The notes under the pieces are model-generated. The model did no database searches. It saw nothing but the letters and a program-made list of their open reading frames with translations, and was not told the DNA's origin. Below, in pieces: positions 8,855-17,584 of a stretch of DNA of 64,000 nt (position 1 is the first letter of the stretch; the number at the start of each line of letters is the position of its first letter). This stretch comes from Bacillus sp. SKDU12. Its GTDB lineage: Bacteria; Bacillota; Bacilli; Bacillales; Bacillaceae. The stretch is from assembly GCF_010093085.1 (NCBI RefSeq), contig NZ_MSRC01000016.1:186001-250000 (forward strand). Reading direction: 5' to 3'. Position numbers and translations under genes: made by a program.

Positions 8855-8866
8855 GGAGGCGACAAA

Positions 8867-9199
8867 ATGAATCAGCAAAATCAGAAAATCAGCAACCCGC
8901 AGACGCCTGTACCGACAACTTCGGAGATGAATGACAGAGACTTCGTCAATGAACTGCTGACAACCGAAAAATATATGACAACAGCTTATTGCACAGCCTT
9001 GCACGAATTCAGCCACGAATCTCTTTACCAGGATATTCAATCCATTTTTGATGAGTCACAAAAAGCGCAAAGAAAACTGTATGATCTTATGTTCCAATAT
9101 GGATGGTATTCTGTTGAAGCGGAGGATACCCAAAAGCTGCAGCAATCCTACCAAAAATTTCAGCAAACCATTCAGCAGCAGTCTCCTTACCAGCAATAA
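8867..9199 (+). CDS. yusN: CotF-like spore coat protein YusN
   Basis: A 110-residue protein of the Coat F family. The N-terminus is polar (MNQQNQKISNPQTPVPTTS); the core EMNDRDFVNELLTTEKYMTTAYCTALHEFSHESLYQDI matches the conserved CotF helix pair, and a Gln-rich tail follows. Likely deposited on the spore surface in the mother cell, although no mother-cell sigma promoter was assigned. Operon with the 81-residue CotF-like gene upstream. The gene name rests on length and position and is moderately sure. Confidence 0.8.
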   Translation: MNQQNQKISNPQTPVPTTSEMNDRDFVNELLTTEKYMTTAYCTALHEFSHESLYQDIQSIFDESQKAQRKLYDLMFQYGWYSVEAEDTQKLQQSYQKFQQTIQQQSPYQQ

Positions 9200-9308
9200 C
9201 AGCATCAGCAAAAAAGGGTACGATGTGCGTTCAGGCATCTATCCTTTTTTTATGGTAAAAATGATTGACTTTTCATTTACGCTTATTTATATTTAATAAG
9301 CATTAACT

Positions 9309-9324
9309 ATTTTGTTATCAAAAT
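9309..9324. promoter_or_regulatory. Candidate MdrR (YusO) operator
   Basis: ATTTTG-TTAT-CAAAAT is a perfect inverted repeat 35 bases upstream of the yusO start, in an AT-rich promoter region. MarR-type repressors usually bind such dyads over their own promoters. Assignment to MdrR is inferred from position. Confidence 0.5.
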
Positions 9325-9359
9325 ATATATACAGTGTAAGTAATAGAGGGGAAATGAAC

Positions 9360-9830
9360 ATGAAGAGTGCGGATCGGTTAATGTCCGATATTCAATTATC
9401 GCTTCAGGCGCTCTTTCAAAAGATACAGCCTGAAATGCTAGAAAGTATGGAGAAACAAGGCATTACCCCAGCGCAGCTGTTTGTGCTGGCCAGCCTAAAA
9501 AAACACGGCAGCCTCAAGATTTCTGAAATTGCCGAGCGTATGGAGGTGAAGCCAAGCGCGGTGACGTTAATGGCAGATCGCCTTGAACAAAAAAATCTCA
9601 TCGCCAGAACACATAACACAAAAGACAGGCGAGTGATCGATATCAGCCTTACTGATGAAGGAGACAGAAAGTTCGAAGAGGTTTTAGCAGGCAGAAAAGC
9701 CATTATGGCACGGTACCTTTCCTTCTTGACGAAGGAGGAAATGCTTCAGGCGGCTCATATTACAGAAAAGCTCGCACAGGCAGCAGCGGAAACTGATGAA
9801 CAGCACAACACGAAAAGAGGAAACGAATGA
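9360..9830 (+). CDS. mdrR: MarR-family repressor MdrR (YusO)
   Basis: A 156-residue MarR-type winged-helix regulator. The DNA-binding core LKISEIAERMEVKPSAVTLMADRLEQKNLIAR with the wing THNTKDRRVIDISLTDEG is typical. B. subtilis YusO/MdrR represses the drug exporter encoded downstream. The start at 9360 lies eight bases after GAGGGG; the in-frame ATG at 9354 would be too close to that site. The stop codon is one base from the mdrP start, so the genes are translationally coupled. A candidate dyad operator lies at 9309-9324. Confidence 0.92.
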   Translation: MKSADRLMSDIQLSLQALFQKIQPEMLESMEKQGITPAQLFVLASLKKHGSLKISEIAERMEVKPSAVTLMADRLEQKNLIARTHNTKDRRVIDISLTDEGDRKFEEVLAGRKAIMARYLSFLTKEEMLQAAHITEKLAQAAAETDEQHNTKRGNE

Positions 9831-9831
9831 A

Positions 9832-11451
9832 ATGAGTACAGAAGGCAAACAGCAATCAAAACGAACGTTATTAATAACAGGCTTAATTATTGCCATGTTT
9901 TTTTCCGCGCTTGACGGTACCATTGTCGGAACGGCCATGCCGAAAATCGTCGGTGATCTCGGCGGCTTGAGCATGATGACCTGGCTGACAACCGCGTATT
10001 TGTTAACATCAACAACCGTTGTTCCAATTGCCGGTAAACTGGCCGATTTATTGGGACGCCGGATTGTTTATGTATCAGGCTTGATTATTTTTATGGCCGC
10101 TTCTGCTTTGTGCGGAATGGCCAACAACATGACAGAATTGATTATCTTCCGAGGACTGCAGGGAATCGGCGGAGGCATTATGATGCCGATGGCGATGATT
10201 GTCATCGGTGACTTGTTCACAGGAAAACAGCGTGCTAAATTCCAAGGGGTCTTTGGCGCGATTTATGGGCTGGCTTCAGTGATTGGGCCGCAAATCGGCG
10301 GCTGGATCGTAGACTCGCTCAACTGGAAATGGGTTTTCTATATCAATCTTCCAGTCGGAATTATTGCCGTTATTTTCATTGCCAGAGGATTACAGGGCCG
10401 CCGGCAAACTGGTCCGATCAACTTCGATATCGCTGGGATTTTCACGATGATTGTCGGGGTTGTCAGCCTTCTTCTCGCTTTAAGCTTTGGAGGAAAAGAT
10501 TACGGGTGGGGTTCTTGGCAGATTCTTGGCCTGTTCGCACTCGCGCTGGTCGGCATTGTCAGCTTTATTATTGTAGAGTCAAAAGCAAAAGAGCCGATCC
10601 TGCCAATGTATTTATTTAAAAACAGAACGTTTACATTCCTAAACTTGATCGGCTTCTTTATGAGCATCGGCATGTTTGGCGCCATTACGTTTGTTCCTTT
10701 CTTTATGCAGGGAATTGTCGGTGTAAGTGCGTCTGAATCAGGCACGATTATGACACCGATGATGATCTCTATGATCATTACAAGTATTATCGGCGGCCAG
10801 CTTGTCTATAAAATCGGCATTAAACCGCAAATCATTACAGGTATGCTGATTATGGCCGGAGGATTTTTGCTGTTAACGACTTTAGACCTTGATACGGGCA
10901 AGCTTGTCGCTACTTCGTATATGGCGATTATTGGTTTGGGAATGGGTCTCGTCATGCCGATCCTGACACTCGCTTTACAGGAAAGCTTTTCGAAGGAAGA
11001 GCTTGGGGTCGTCACTTCATCCAGTCAATTCTTCCGTTCTATCGGAGGAACATTCGGCATTACCATGCTGGGAGCAGTAATGAATGCCCGTTCCGGAAAT
11101 CTATTAACTGATAAATTGGTGCCGTATTTAGACTCTCTTCCGGCACAGGCAAGTTCATTTGCCGGCCAGCTGAAGGGTATGATTGATACAAATCCGCAAG
11201 GGCTGCTGCAATCACTGTTCAGCCCGGATGCAATCAAACAAATACCTGCGGCCTTCTCATCCCATATTGTGCCGATTTTAAAAACATCGCTGATGGATTC
11301 ACTCCATAGCGTGTTTTACACAGGCCTGATCTTTATCGTAGTCGGAGCCGTATTTACATTGTTTTTAAAACCTATCAAGCTATCAAATAAGAAAACGGAA
11401 GAACAAGTAAAAGAGAAAACGGCACAAACCGTTGAATCGCCTTCTCATTAA
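9832..11451 (+). CDS. mdrP: MFS multidrug exporter MdrP (YusP)
   Basis: A 539-residue DHA2-family (14 transmembrane segments) drug/H+ antiporter. The N-terminal helix carries FFSALDGTIVGTAMPKIVGDL, the motif typical of DHA2 exporters, and motif A follows as GKLADLLGRRIVY. Proline-rich motif C lies in AIYGLASVIGPQIGGWIVDS. The C-terminal tail after the last helix is charged and cytosolic. B. subtilis MdrP has been linked to efflux of norfloxacin and other drugs under MdrR control; I infer the same substrates. A GC-rich terminator follows at 11455-11486. Confidence 0.93.
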   Translation: MSTEGKQQSKRTLLITGLIIAMFFSALDGTIVGTAMPKIVGDLGGLSMMTWLTTAYLLTSTTVVPIAGKLADLLGRRIVYVSGLIIFMAASALCGMANNMTELIIFRGLQGIGGGIMMPMAMIVIGDLFTGKQRAKFQGVFGAIYGLASVIGPQIGGWIVDSLNWKWVFYINLPVGIIAVIFIARGLQGRRQTGPINFDIAGIFTMIVGVVSLLLALSFGGKDYGWGSWQILGLFALALVGIVSFIIVESKAKEPILPMYLFKNRTFTFLNLIGFFMSIGMFGAITFVPFFMQGIVGVSASESGTIMTPMMISMIITSIIGGQLVYKIGIKPQIITGMLIMAGGFLLLTTLDLDTGKLVATSYMAIIGLGMGLVMPILTLALQESFSKEELGVVTSSSQFFRSIGGTFGITMLGAVMNARSGNLLTDKLVPYLDSLPAQASSFAGQLKGMIDTNPQGLLQSLFSPDAIKQIPAAFSSHIVPILKTSLMDSLHSVFYTGLIFIVVGAVFTLFLKPIKLSNKKTEEQVKEKTAQTVESPSH

Positions 11452-11454
11452 TAG

Positions 11455-11486
11455 AAACCCCGCGGGTCCCAAGACCGCGGGGTTTT
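11455..11486. terminator. Bidirectional terminator mdrP/yusQ
   Basis: AAACCCCGCGG and CCGCGGGGTTTT form a strong GC stem with A-run on the left and T-run on the right, between the convergent ends of mdrP and yusQ. Confidence 0.85.
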
Positions 11487-11487
11487 C

Positions 11488-11871
11488 TTATTCGATCATC
11501 TGAGCCTTTCCACTTCCGAAAGACCAATCCTCATCCTGATTACCGGTCAGCATGATAAACACATCTTCTTTTCTTACACCAAGCTCGGAATGAATTCCAC
11601 TTGCGATAGAGCGGTAAAGCGCTTTTTTCTGTTCAGTTGTTCTTGAATGTTTCAACGTAAAATGAATGTAGATCAGTTCATCAGTACGCTCGACCTGCAG
11701 ATAAGACGGATCATAAAAAAACTCGCTTTTTTCATATTGCCTGATGACTTGAAAATAGTCATCTTCCGGCACATTGATTTCTTCAGTCATTGATTGATGA
11801 ATGGTCCTGCTAAGTTTTTGAAGCCACGCTTCGCTTCTCCCCGCACGTAAATGAATTTGTACAAATGGCAT
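11488..11871 (-). CDS. yusQ: 4-oxalocrotonate tautomerase-family protein YusQ
   Basis: A 127-residue tautomerase superfamily protein with two beta-alpha-beta repeats (about residues 2-60 and 62-120), closer to the malonate semialdehyde decarboxylase/fused type than to the 62-residue 4-OT. Pro2 (MPFVQIHLRAGRS), the catalytic N-terminal proline after Met removal, is present. The ATG at 11871 gives Pro exactly at position 2; a longer frame to 11949 overlaps the SDR gene and would bury it. The gene follows the SDR by 16 bases, suggesting one operon for oxidation and isomerisation of an unknown oxo acid. Likely YusT target. Confidence 0.85.
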   Translation of the reverse strand: MPFVQIHLRAGRSEAWLQKLSRTIHQSMTEEINVPEDDYFQVIRQYEKSEFFYDPSYLQVERTDELIYIHFTLKHSRTTEQKKALYRSIASGIHSELGVRKEDVFIMLTGNQDEDWSFGSGKAQMIE

Positions 11872-11887
11872 CCCCGCATCCCCTCTC

Positions 11888-12628
11888 TTACAACGTCTGT
11901 CCGCTGTCAATTGTGATGATTTGACCTGTGAGCGATTCCTGTTCAACAAGCGAACAAATCAATTTGGCGACATCATCCGGTTCAGCAATACGCTGCAGCA
12001 GCAAAGTGCCGATCATGCTTTTCATTTTTTCTTCCCGGCCGGCCCACCATCTCGTTGCGACAGCTCCCGGTGCTACACCGCTCACTCTGATTTCAGGCGC
12101 TAAGGCGTGAGCCAAAGATTTCGTTAAGCCGTGCACCGCCGATTTTGATACTGCGTAAGGCATGGATGAACCCGCACCGGTTACCCCTGCGATGCTGCCG
12201 ACATTTACGATCGCCCCGGCCTTGCTTTTTTTCATGAAAGGAACCGCTGCCCGCGCACAGAAAAACATGCCTTTCACATTGACAGCGTAAAGTTCATCCC
12301 AGATGTCTTCTGTCGCAGCTTCAAGGTCATCCATTGGAATATGCCTTGTAATGCTGGCATTGTTGATTAAAATATCAATAGTGCCATATATTTTCACAAT
12401 CGATTGAACCATATCCTGCACTTCGCTATTTTTGGATACATCCGCTTGGATGGTGAAAGCTTGCCCGCCATCTTTTTTAATCGTTTCTACTGTTTCCTCC
12501 GCTTCGAATTGCGAGCGTGAATAATTCACCGCAACAATCGCTCCGCGTTTTGCCAATTCTATGCTGGCTGCTCTTCCGATTCCTGTGCCGCCCCCTGTTA
12601 CGAGAGCTATTTTGTTCATGACATTCAT
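11888..12628 (-). CDS. yusS: Short-chain dehydrogenase/reductase (YusR/YusS, intact)
   Basis: A 246-residue classical SDR: cofactor motif VTGGGTGIGRAAS at the N-terminus, NNAS motif in ILINNASITRH, catalytic Ser in NVGSIAG and YxxxK in PYAVSKSAVHGLTKS. It is an NAD(P)H-dependent oxidoreductase related to 3-oxoacyl-ACP reductases; substrate unknown. I use ATG 12628 (MNVMNKIALVTGGG), eight bases after AGGAGTGG. As I recall, strain 168 carries this gene as two separate entries, yusS and yusR; here one continuous frame spans both. It is divergent from the LysR gene yusT, its likely regulator. Confidence 0.85.
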   Translation of the reverse strand: MNVMNKIALVTGGGTGIGRAASIELAKRGAIVAVNYSRSQFEAEETVETIKKDGGQAFTIQADVSKNSEVQDMVQSIVKIYGTIDILINNASITRHIPMDDLEAATEDIWDELYAVNVKGMFFCARAAVPFMKKSKAGAIVNVGSIAGVTGAGSSMPYAVSKSAVHGLTKSLAHALAPEIRVSGVAPGAVATRWWAGREEKMKSMIGTLLLQRIAEPDDVAKLICSLVEQESLTGQIITIDSGQTL

Positions 12629-12717
12629 TGCCGCCACTCCTTGCCGTTTATGAAATTTTCTTGCTGATTCCATTGTAATCAAGGTTTGGTGTTACGTATA
12701 ATGATTGTTAAAGATAC

Positions 12718-12742
12718 TTGCTATCACTCAGATTGATAGCAA
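12718..12742. promoter_or_regulatory. LysR-type operator between the SDR gene and yusT
   Basis: TTGCTATC-N9-GATAGCAA is a perfect eight-base dyad and contains the T-N11-A core (T at 12724, A at 12736) typical of LysR recognition sites. It lies 20 bases before yusT and about 90 bases from the divergent SDR start. Confidence 0.65.
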
Positions 12743-12761
12743 ACGAACGGAGGAATGCAAA

Positions 12762-13649
12762 ATGGAAAGCGGAGATTTACGTGTGTTTCAAATGGTAGCC
12801 CGTGAAGGCTCCATTACAAAAGCGTCCCAGCAGCTTGGCTATGTACAATCGAATGTCACGGCCAGAATTCAGCAATTGGAAGCTGAGCTGGGTACCATGC
12901 TGTTTTTGCGCCATAACAGGGGCATGACACTTTCTGCAAGCGGAAAGCTGCTGCTGGACTACACCAATAAAATTGTCGGCCTGCTGGATGAGGCATCTAA
13001 AGCACTCTCATCCTCCGTCGAACCTAGCGGACCGCTTATGATCGGCTCCACTCAGACAACCGCCGCGGTAAGACTTCCGAAGCTTTTGGCCTCTTATTAT
13101 GAAGAACATCCAAACGTTCAGCTGTCTTTAACAACAGGACATACACAATTTCTCCTTGATCAGGTTCTCCGTTATGAATTGGATGGCGCCTTTATCGGAT
13201 GTGAATGCAATCATCCTGATCTCGAATCCTATCCTGCATTTGAGGAAGAGCCGGTAGTTGTTTCGGCTGCTTCCATATCCGGTGCAGAGGAAGCCATCAC
13301 AAAGCCGATTCTCGTATACAGCACAGGCTGTTCGTATCGGGAGACACTTGAAAAGTGGCTGCGCTCTGTCGGTGTCACACAGCCGGTCATTATGGAATTT
13401 GGTACGCTTGAAGCGATTATCGGCGGGGTTACAGCAGGTCTTGGCATCTCGCTGCTGCCGAGAACGGTTGTGCAGAAACACGCGGCTGAAGGGACGATTC
13501 GATTGTACCCGCTGCCTGAAGCTCTCAGACAGATGAAAACAATATTTATTATCCGAAAAAACTCGTTTATCAGCAGCGCACTGCAAGCCTTTATGGATTC
13601 ATTTACGCCAGGCAAAACGGCAACATCACAAAAAAGCAGTCTGCTGTGA
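12762..13649 (+). CDS. yusT: LysR-family regulator YusT
   Basis: A 295-residue LysR-type transcription factor. The N-terminal winged helix (LRVFQMVAREGSITKASQQLGYVQSNVTARIQQLEAELG) is followed by a type 2 periplasmic-binding-like effector domain (GPLMIGSTQTTAAVRLPKLL onward). ATG 12762 is preceded by ACGGAGGAATGC. It is divergent from the SDR-tautomerase pair, which is the standard arrangement for a LysR regulator and its target. Effector unknown. The stop codon lies in the loop of the downstream bidirectional terminator. Confidence 0.9.
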   Translation: MESGDLRVFQMVAREGSITKASQQLGYVQSNVTARIQQLEAELGTMLFLRHNRGMTLSASGKLLLDYTNKIVGLLDEASKALSSSVEPSGPLMIGSTQTTAAVRLPKLLASYYEEHPNVQLSLTTGHTQFLLDQVLRYELDGAFIGCECNHPDLESYPAFEEEPVVVSAASISGAEEAITKPILVYSTGCSYRETLEKWLRSVGVTQPVIMEFGTLEAIIGGVTAGLGISLLPRTVVQKHAAEGTIRLYPLPEALRQMKTIFIIRKNSFISSALQAFMDSFTPGKTATSQKSSLL

Positions 13650-13667
13650 TTAGCAGACTGCTTTTTT
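13630..13667. terminator. Bidirectional terminator yusT/yusU
   Basis: AAAAAAGCAGTCTGCT and AGCAGACTGCTTTTTT form a perfect 16-base stem around GTGATT, with A- and T-runs inside the stem, between convergent yusT and yusU. Confidence 0.9.
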
Positions 13668-13672
13668 AGCTA

Positions 13673-13915
13673 TTATTTGTTTCGATGCGCCTCATTCAGT
13701 TCCTTAATATGCTGAATGATATCTTTAATGCCCTGCTTCGCGTCGGGATATGTTGCATTCCAATGCTTGGCGAGCGGCGGCATGCTTTTGGCGATATGTG
13801 TGTACAAAATCCATTGCTTTACTTCTTCTTTTAGCTCATTGCTTGTTTCACCAAGCAGAAGCTCAGTATACTTCTCCAGCAACCCATCCAGCTGCTCCTG
13901 AAGTTTTTGTTCCAT
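13673..13915 (-). CDS. yusU: Conserved helical protein YusU
   Basis: An 80-residue, largely helical cytosolic protein (MEQKLQEQLDGLLEKYTELLLG...IIQHIKELNEAHRNK), similar to the DUF2573 family. I place the start at ATG 13915, about seven bases after AAAGGAAG; the in-frame ATG at 13921 is immediately next to that site. No function known. It lies 71 bases after yusV on the same strand, separated by a terminator. Confidence 0.7.
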   Translation of the reverse strand: MEQKLQEQLDGLLEKYTELLLGETSNELKEEVKQWILYTHIAKSMPPLAKHWNATYPDAKQGIKDIIQHIKELNEAHRNK

Positions 13916-13931
13916 TTCCATCTTCCTTTCG

Positions 13932-13973
13932 AAAAAACAGCAAGAAGCCCCTCATCCTGAGAAAGCTCCTTGC
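13932..13973 (-). terminator. Terminator after yusV
   Basis: On the minus strand GCAAGGAGC and GCTTCTTGC (one G-T pair) form an outer stem, followed by TGTTTTTT, just beyond the yusV stop. Confidence 0.65.
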
Positions 13974-13986
13974 GCTGGGCGTTTAT

Positions 13987-14814
13987 TTATCCATGTGATG
14001 TAAAAGCCGCTTCCCGGACAATGCACCTGCCTCTGCCATGAGGGATGCATAGAGGCGTTCCGAACAGCGGGTCCTGTGTGACCTGACAGTTCATAGAAAA
14101 CACATTTTGCACAAGATCGCAAGTGATGACCTCTTCCGGACGGCCTTCAGCATAAATTTGTTTATCTTTTATGGCGACAAGATGATGGGCATAACGACAC
14201 GCCAAGTTTAAGTCATGAAGAACCATCACAATCGTCCGCTCTTCCTTTTCATTCAGCTCAAACAGCAAATCAAGAATTTCAATTTGATGCGTCATGTCTA
14301 AATACGTTGTCGGTTCATCCAGAAGGATAATATCTGTTTCCTGCGCAAGCGTCATCGCGATCCAGGCTCGCTGGCGCTGTCCGCCTGACAAAGAATCGAC
14401 GGCGCGGTCAGCCATGTTCTCAAGCTTCGTTGCTTTAAGAGCCCTCTCAACCGCCTCCTCATCCTCTTTTGACCACTGCTTCAGCCAATTTTGATAAGGA
14501 TATCTTCCTTGTTTCACCAGCTGATGCACCGTAAGGCCCTCTGGAGCCGATGGACCCTGCGGCAGAATTGCGAGCTCTTTTGCGACTTCCTTTGTCGGAA
14601 GCTTGGCAATCGCTCTTCCTTCCAGCAGCACTGAACCGCCTCTCGGCTTCATCAGACGCGCTAATGAACGTAAAAGTGTCGATTTTCCGCAGCCATTGCT
14701 GCCGATAAATACGGTAATTTCACCTTTGGGAATTGTTAAATCCAACTCATCAATAATAACGGTATCTCCGTATCCTAAGCTCAGCGTTTCTGTAGAAATT
14801 GCACTCATACCCAT
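13987..14814 (-). CDS. yusV: Iron-siderophore ABC transporter ATPase YusV
   Basis: A 275-residue FecE/FhuC-type ATPase: Walker [16 protein letters not shown], signature [15 protein letters not shown], Walker [15 protein letters not shown] and the H-loop [13 protein letters not shown]. No permease or binding protein lies next to it. In B. subtilis YusV is known as the shared ATPase for several siderophore permeases (such as the Feu and Yfi/Yfh systems). ATG 14814 lies after AAGGAGCGGTT. A Fur-box-like dyad at 14945-14959 fits iron repression. Confidence 0.92.
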   Translation of the reverse strand: MGMSAISTETLSLGYGDTVIIDELDLTIPKGEITVFIGSNGCGKSTLLRSLARLMKPRGGSVLLEGRAIAKLPTKEVAKELAILPQGPSAPEGLTVHQLVKQGRYPYQNWLKQWSKEDEEAVERALKATKLENMADRAVDSLSGGQRQRAWIAMTLAQETDIILLDEPTTYLDMTHQIEILDLLFELNEKEERTIVMVLHDLNLACRYAHHLVAIKDKQIYAEGRPEEVITCDLVQNVFSMNCQVTQDPLFGTPLCIPHGRGRCIVREAAFTSHG

Positions 14815-14944
14815 AACCGCTCCTTTTTGCTGGCTTTTTAGCAGCACTATGTATTGCACGTTTTCTCCATGTGTATTTGGGTCAATTGTCATTAATGTTA
14901 ATGTATTCGGTCATATTGCTCATTGTAGCAGAAAACGCTGATTT

Positions 14945-14959
14945 TGAAAATCATTTTCA
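14945..14959. promoter_or_regulatory. Fur box upstream of yusV
   Basis: TGAAAATCATTTTCA is a perfect 7-1-7 inverted repeat differing from the Fur consensus TGATAATNATTATCA at one symmetrical pair. It lies between yusW and yusV, about 130 bases upstream of the yusV start. Confidence 0.8.
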
Positions 14960-14990
14960 ATTAGATTTGGATATAATTGGCGTTTGCAGG

Positions 14991-15425
14991 TTATTTCTTA
15001 ATTTCTCTAACGGAGCCATTGTTCAGCTTCAGCTTTAAGTTGATATGATGGTAATGGCTGTCCAGATTAAAGGCCTCCAGCACATTGCGGATCACTTCTG
15101 CTTCTGCCATCTGGTCTGTCACAGAAAGCTCGCTTAGGATGATTCTCATCTCATCTAATGCTTCTTCTCCCTCCTGTTTGACGCCAGAGAGCTTATCCAG
15201 TATTTCCGCTGTTTCCTGAGCCCCGTTTTTTGTATATATACTTTCATAACGATTATGCTCACCATCTCCGTAGCTCACATGAAGCGAGAAATCGCTGTAC
15301 GGAACGGGTTTCTGCTGGGTGACAGCTGTATTTTTTTCTTCTGCCTGCTGCTCTTCATTGAGACGGCAGCCCGCAATCAGAACGACTGCCAGACAAACAG
15401 CCCCGGCTGTTCTGATCAAACGCAT
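14991..15425 (-). CDS. yusW: Lipoprotein YusW
   Basis: A 144-residue secreted lipoprotein. The signal peptide MRLIRTAGAVCLAVVLIAGC ends in lipobox LIAGC. The mature part starts with a charged, disordered linker (RLNEEQQAEEKNTAV), then a small alpha/beta domain (YSDFSLHVSYGDGEHNRYE...NGSVREIKK) of the YusW-like family. Function unknown. The ATG follows AGGAGGGG. It is upstream of yusV on the same strand with a 176-base gap that holds the Fur box, so it is probably a separate unit. Confidence 0.85.
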   Translation of the reverse strand: MRLIRTAGAVCLAVVLIAGCRLNEEQQAEEKNTAVTQQKPVPYSDFSLHVSYGDGEHNRYESIYTKNGAQETAEILDKLSGVKQEGEEALDEMRIILSELSVTDQMAEAEVIRNVLEAFNLDSHYHHINLKLKLNNGSVREIKK

Positions 15426-15523
15426 ATATTTCCCCTCCTGTAGGATTCCATTTGTTTTAGGTATATCCAGACTATGAAATCCTCATTCAGGAGAGAATTG
15501 AAAAAGCCGAGGCGTTAAACTCC

Positions 15524-15655
15524 CGCATTCGTTGTCAAGACTGCGCCTCGGTGATCAATACGGAGCGGCGGTTGAATACTTAAGTATCCTGCCTAAACGA
15601 CGCCATCATCACACCCTTCAAAAATTCTAGACTTCAAGAGTTTTCAATCACGCTG
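15524..15655 (+). repeat. Dispersed intergenic repeat, copy B (diverged)
   Basis: This stretch shares its two ends with a second copy at 19026-19135: CGCATTCGTTGTCA-R-GACTGCGC (15524-15546) and a 28-base end starting CTAGACTTCAAG and finishing CACGCTG (15628-15655). The centres differ and copy B is 22 bases longer. Both have the same orientation. The right end of copy B overlaps the last codons of yusX, including its TGA stop at 15644-15646. It resembles the short repeated intergenic elements known in the B. subtilis genome. Confidence 0.75.
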
Positions 15656-17452
15656 TGAAGATTCTGTCATTTGCAAAAAGTCTTCTGCGTCACGAACGGC
15701 CAGCTTGATGGCATTGTCCCAGAAATCGCGCTTCGTGATATCAGCGCCCAAATGTTTCATCGCCAAATCTTCCACAGTCATCGAAGCTGTATCTTGCAAT
15801 AGTGCGATATACTTCTCTTCGAATGCGGTTTTTTCTTCAAGCGCCAATGCATAAATACCAAGAGAAAAAAGATAGCCGAACGTGTAAGGGAAATTGTAAA
15901 ACGGAACCCTCGTGATATGAAAGTGAAGCTTTGACGCCCAAAAGAGCGGGTGATATTCTCCTAACGCATTGCAATACGCCTCTTTTTGCGCCGCTTCCAT
16001 CAGCTCATTCAAACGGTCGGCCGGAATCACTCCACGCTTTCGTTCTTCATAAAATCTCGTTTCGAATAAGAATCTTGCATGGATATTCATGAAAAACGCA
16101 ACGCTTCTTTGCACTTTATCTTCAAGAAGGACGAGCTTTTCTTCCTTCGTCTCCGCCTGTTGGACAGTCGCATCCGCCACAATCATCTCTGCAAATGTTG
16201 AAGCGGTTTCTGCAACGTTCATGGCGTAGGATCTGTTTAACGGCCTGACGTTGAGCATCGCTTCCTGATGGAACGCGTGGCCAAGCTCATGAGCAAGCGT
16301 TGAGACATTTGAGGCACTTCCCGAAAACGTCATGAAAATCCGTGATTCTCCGCTGTCAGGAAAACTCGTGCAAAAGCCGCCGACTCTTTTCCCGCTCCTG
16401 TCTTCCGCTTCAATCCAGCGGTCCCGAAACGCTTTTTCAGTGAACGCGGACAGTTTTTTGCCAAACGTTGAAAACTGGCTGACGATGACATTTGCAGCTT
16501 CATCATATGAATAAACCTTTCCCTCAGACCCGATCGGAGCCCCAACATCGTACCAACTGAGCTTTTCAAGACCGAGCATCGACGCTTTTCGATTCAGAAA
16601 CTGAACGAACGGCTGCTTATTTTCCGTGATGACCTGCCACATCGTATCAAGTGTTTCCTTTTTCATCCTGTTGATTTGCAGCGGCTCCTTCAAGACGTCC
16701 TCCCAGCCGCGCGCTTTATAGGTCTCAAGCCGGAACCCCGCCAAATGATTTAGCGTGCTGCTGAACATATCCTGCTTGCTTTCCCACACTTGATGCAAAC
16801 GTTCGTATATTGTTTTTCTAACAGTGCGGTCTCGATGATCCATCACATTTTCAGCCTGGCCGACAGACAACTGCTTGTTCACACCGTTTTCCTCATACGG
16901 AATCGTCATTTTCCCGACAATCATATTGTATAAGTCGCTCCAAGCGTGGTACCCGTCCACCGCGAGGTTTTCTACCAATTTTTCTTTACCTGGGCTAAGC
17001 TTTTCGGCAACCCGCTGTCTTCTTTCATGTAATATGTAAGATACATTCCGTAATCCCGGTTGGGTTAGCAATTCATCCCACACGTCTTGTTTGATGGCCA
17101 CAAGCTTATGATCTAATGTGACGAGGGACGATTGAAAATCAGCATGAAGCCGATTTATGAGGGACTGATGCTCAACAGCCTTTTGATCATTAATATTTTG
17201 GGCCAGAAGGCAAGCAACAAAAGCACCGGCTTGCTGAAGCTTGACAGAAACCTGTTCAAATTCATCAAGCAAAGCAATCAGTCCCTCAGCATCTTCTGGC
17301 CTTTCAGGCACCTGAAAGGCCTCAGTCGTGTCATGAAATACACGCAGACCTTGTGACAGCTTTTGGATATAATCTTTGAACTCTTCTGATTGGCTCCCAC
17401 CCTTAAAAAATGAATCAAGATCCCACTTTTGGTCTACTCCTTGCAGCGCCAT
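15644..17452 (-). CDS. yusX: M3-family oligoendopeptidase YusX (PepF-like)
   Basis: A 602-residue zinc metallopeptidase of family M3B. The active-site motif is in STLAHELGHAFHQEAM (HExxH, HELGH) near residue 390, with the third zinc ligand glutamate downstream in NVAETASTFAEM. Length and layout match oligoendopeptidase F, which trims cytosolic peptides. Start taken as ATG 17452 (MALQGVDQKWDLD). The C-terminal residues SQRD and the stop are encoded inside a dispersed repeat end, so the terminus may vary between strains. Divergent from yusZ. Confidence 0.88.
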   Translation of the reverse strand: MALQGVDQKWDLDSFFKGGSQSEEFKDYIQKLSQGLRVFHDTTEAFQVPERPEDAEGLIALLDEFEQVSVKLQQAGAFVACLLAQNINDQKAVEHQSLINRLHADFQSSLVTLDHKLVAIKQDVWDELLTQPGLRNVSYILHERRQRVAEKLSPGKEKLVENLAVDGYHAWSDLYNMIVGKMTIPYEENGVNKQLSVGQAENVMDHRDRTVRKTIYERLHQVWESKQDMFSSTLNHLAGFRLETYKARGWEDVLKEPLQINRMKKETLDTMWQVITENKQPFVQFLNRKASMLGLEKLSWYDVGAPIGSEGKVYSYDEAANVIVSQFSTFGKKLSAFTEKAFRDRWIEAEDRSGKRVGGFCTSFPDSGESRIFMTFSGSASNVSTLAHELGHAFHQEAMLNVRPLNRSYAMNVAETASTFAEMIVADATVQQAETKEEKLVLLEDKVQRSVAFFMNIHARFLFETRFYEERKRGVIPADRLNELMEAAQKEAYCNALGEYHPLFWASKLHFHITRVPFYNFPYTFGYLFSLGIYALALEEKTAFEEKYIALLQDTASMTVEDLAMKHLGADITKRDFWDNAIKLAVRDAEDFLQMTESSQRD

Positions 17453-17584
17453 ACCACAAAACCCCTTTCCTGCTTTCGTTTTATTATAGAACAATTCTGA
17501 ATTATTGTATAAAAGTTTCTTTTATAGCGTCATTTCCTGTTCATGATTGTACAATAGCTGTAGCAGTTAAATTGGAGGTATATG

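Noticed and set aside
13987..14814. YusV ATPase read as an orphan or broken transporter
   Set aside because: All ATPase motifs are intact, and lone shared ATPases for siderophore permeases are known in B. subtilis, so it is normal.
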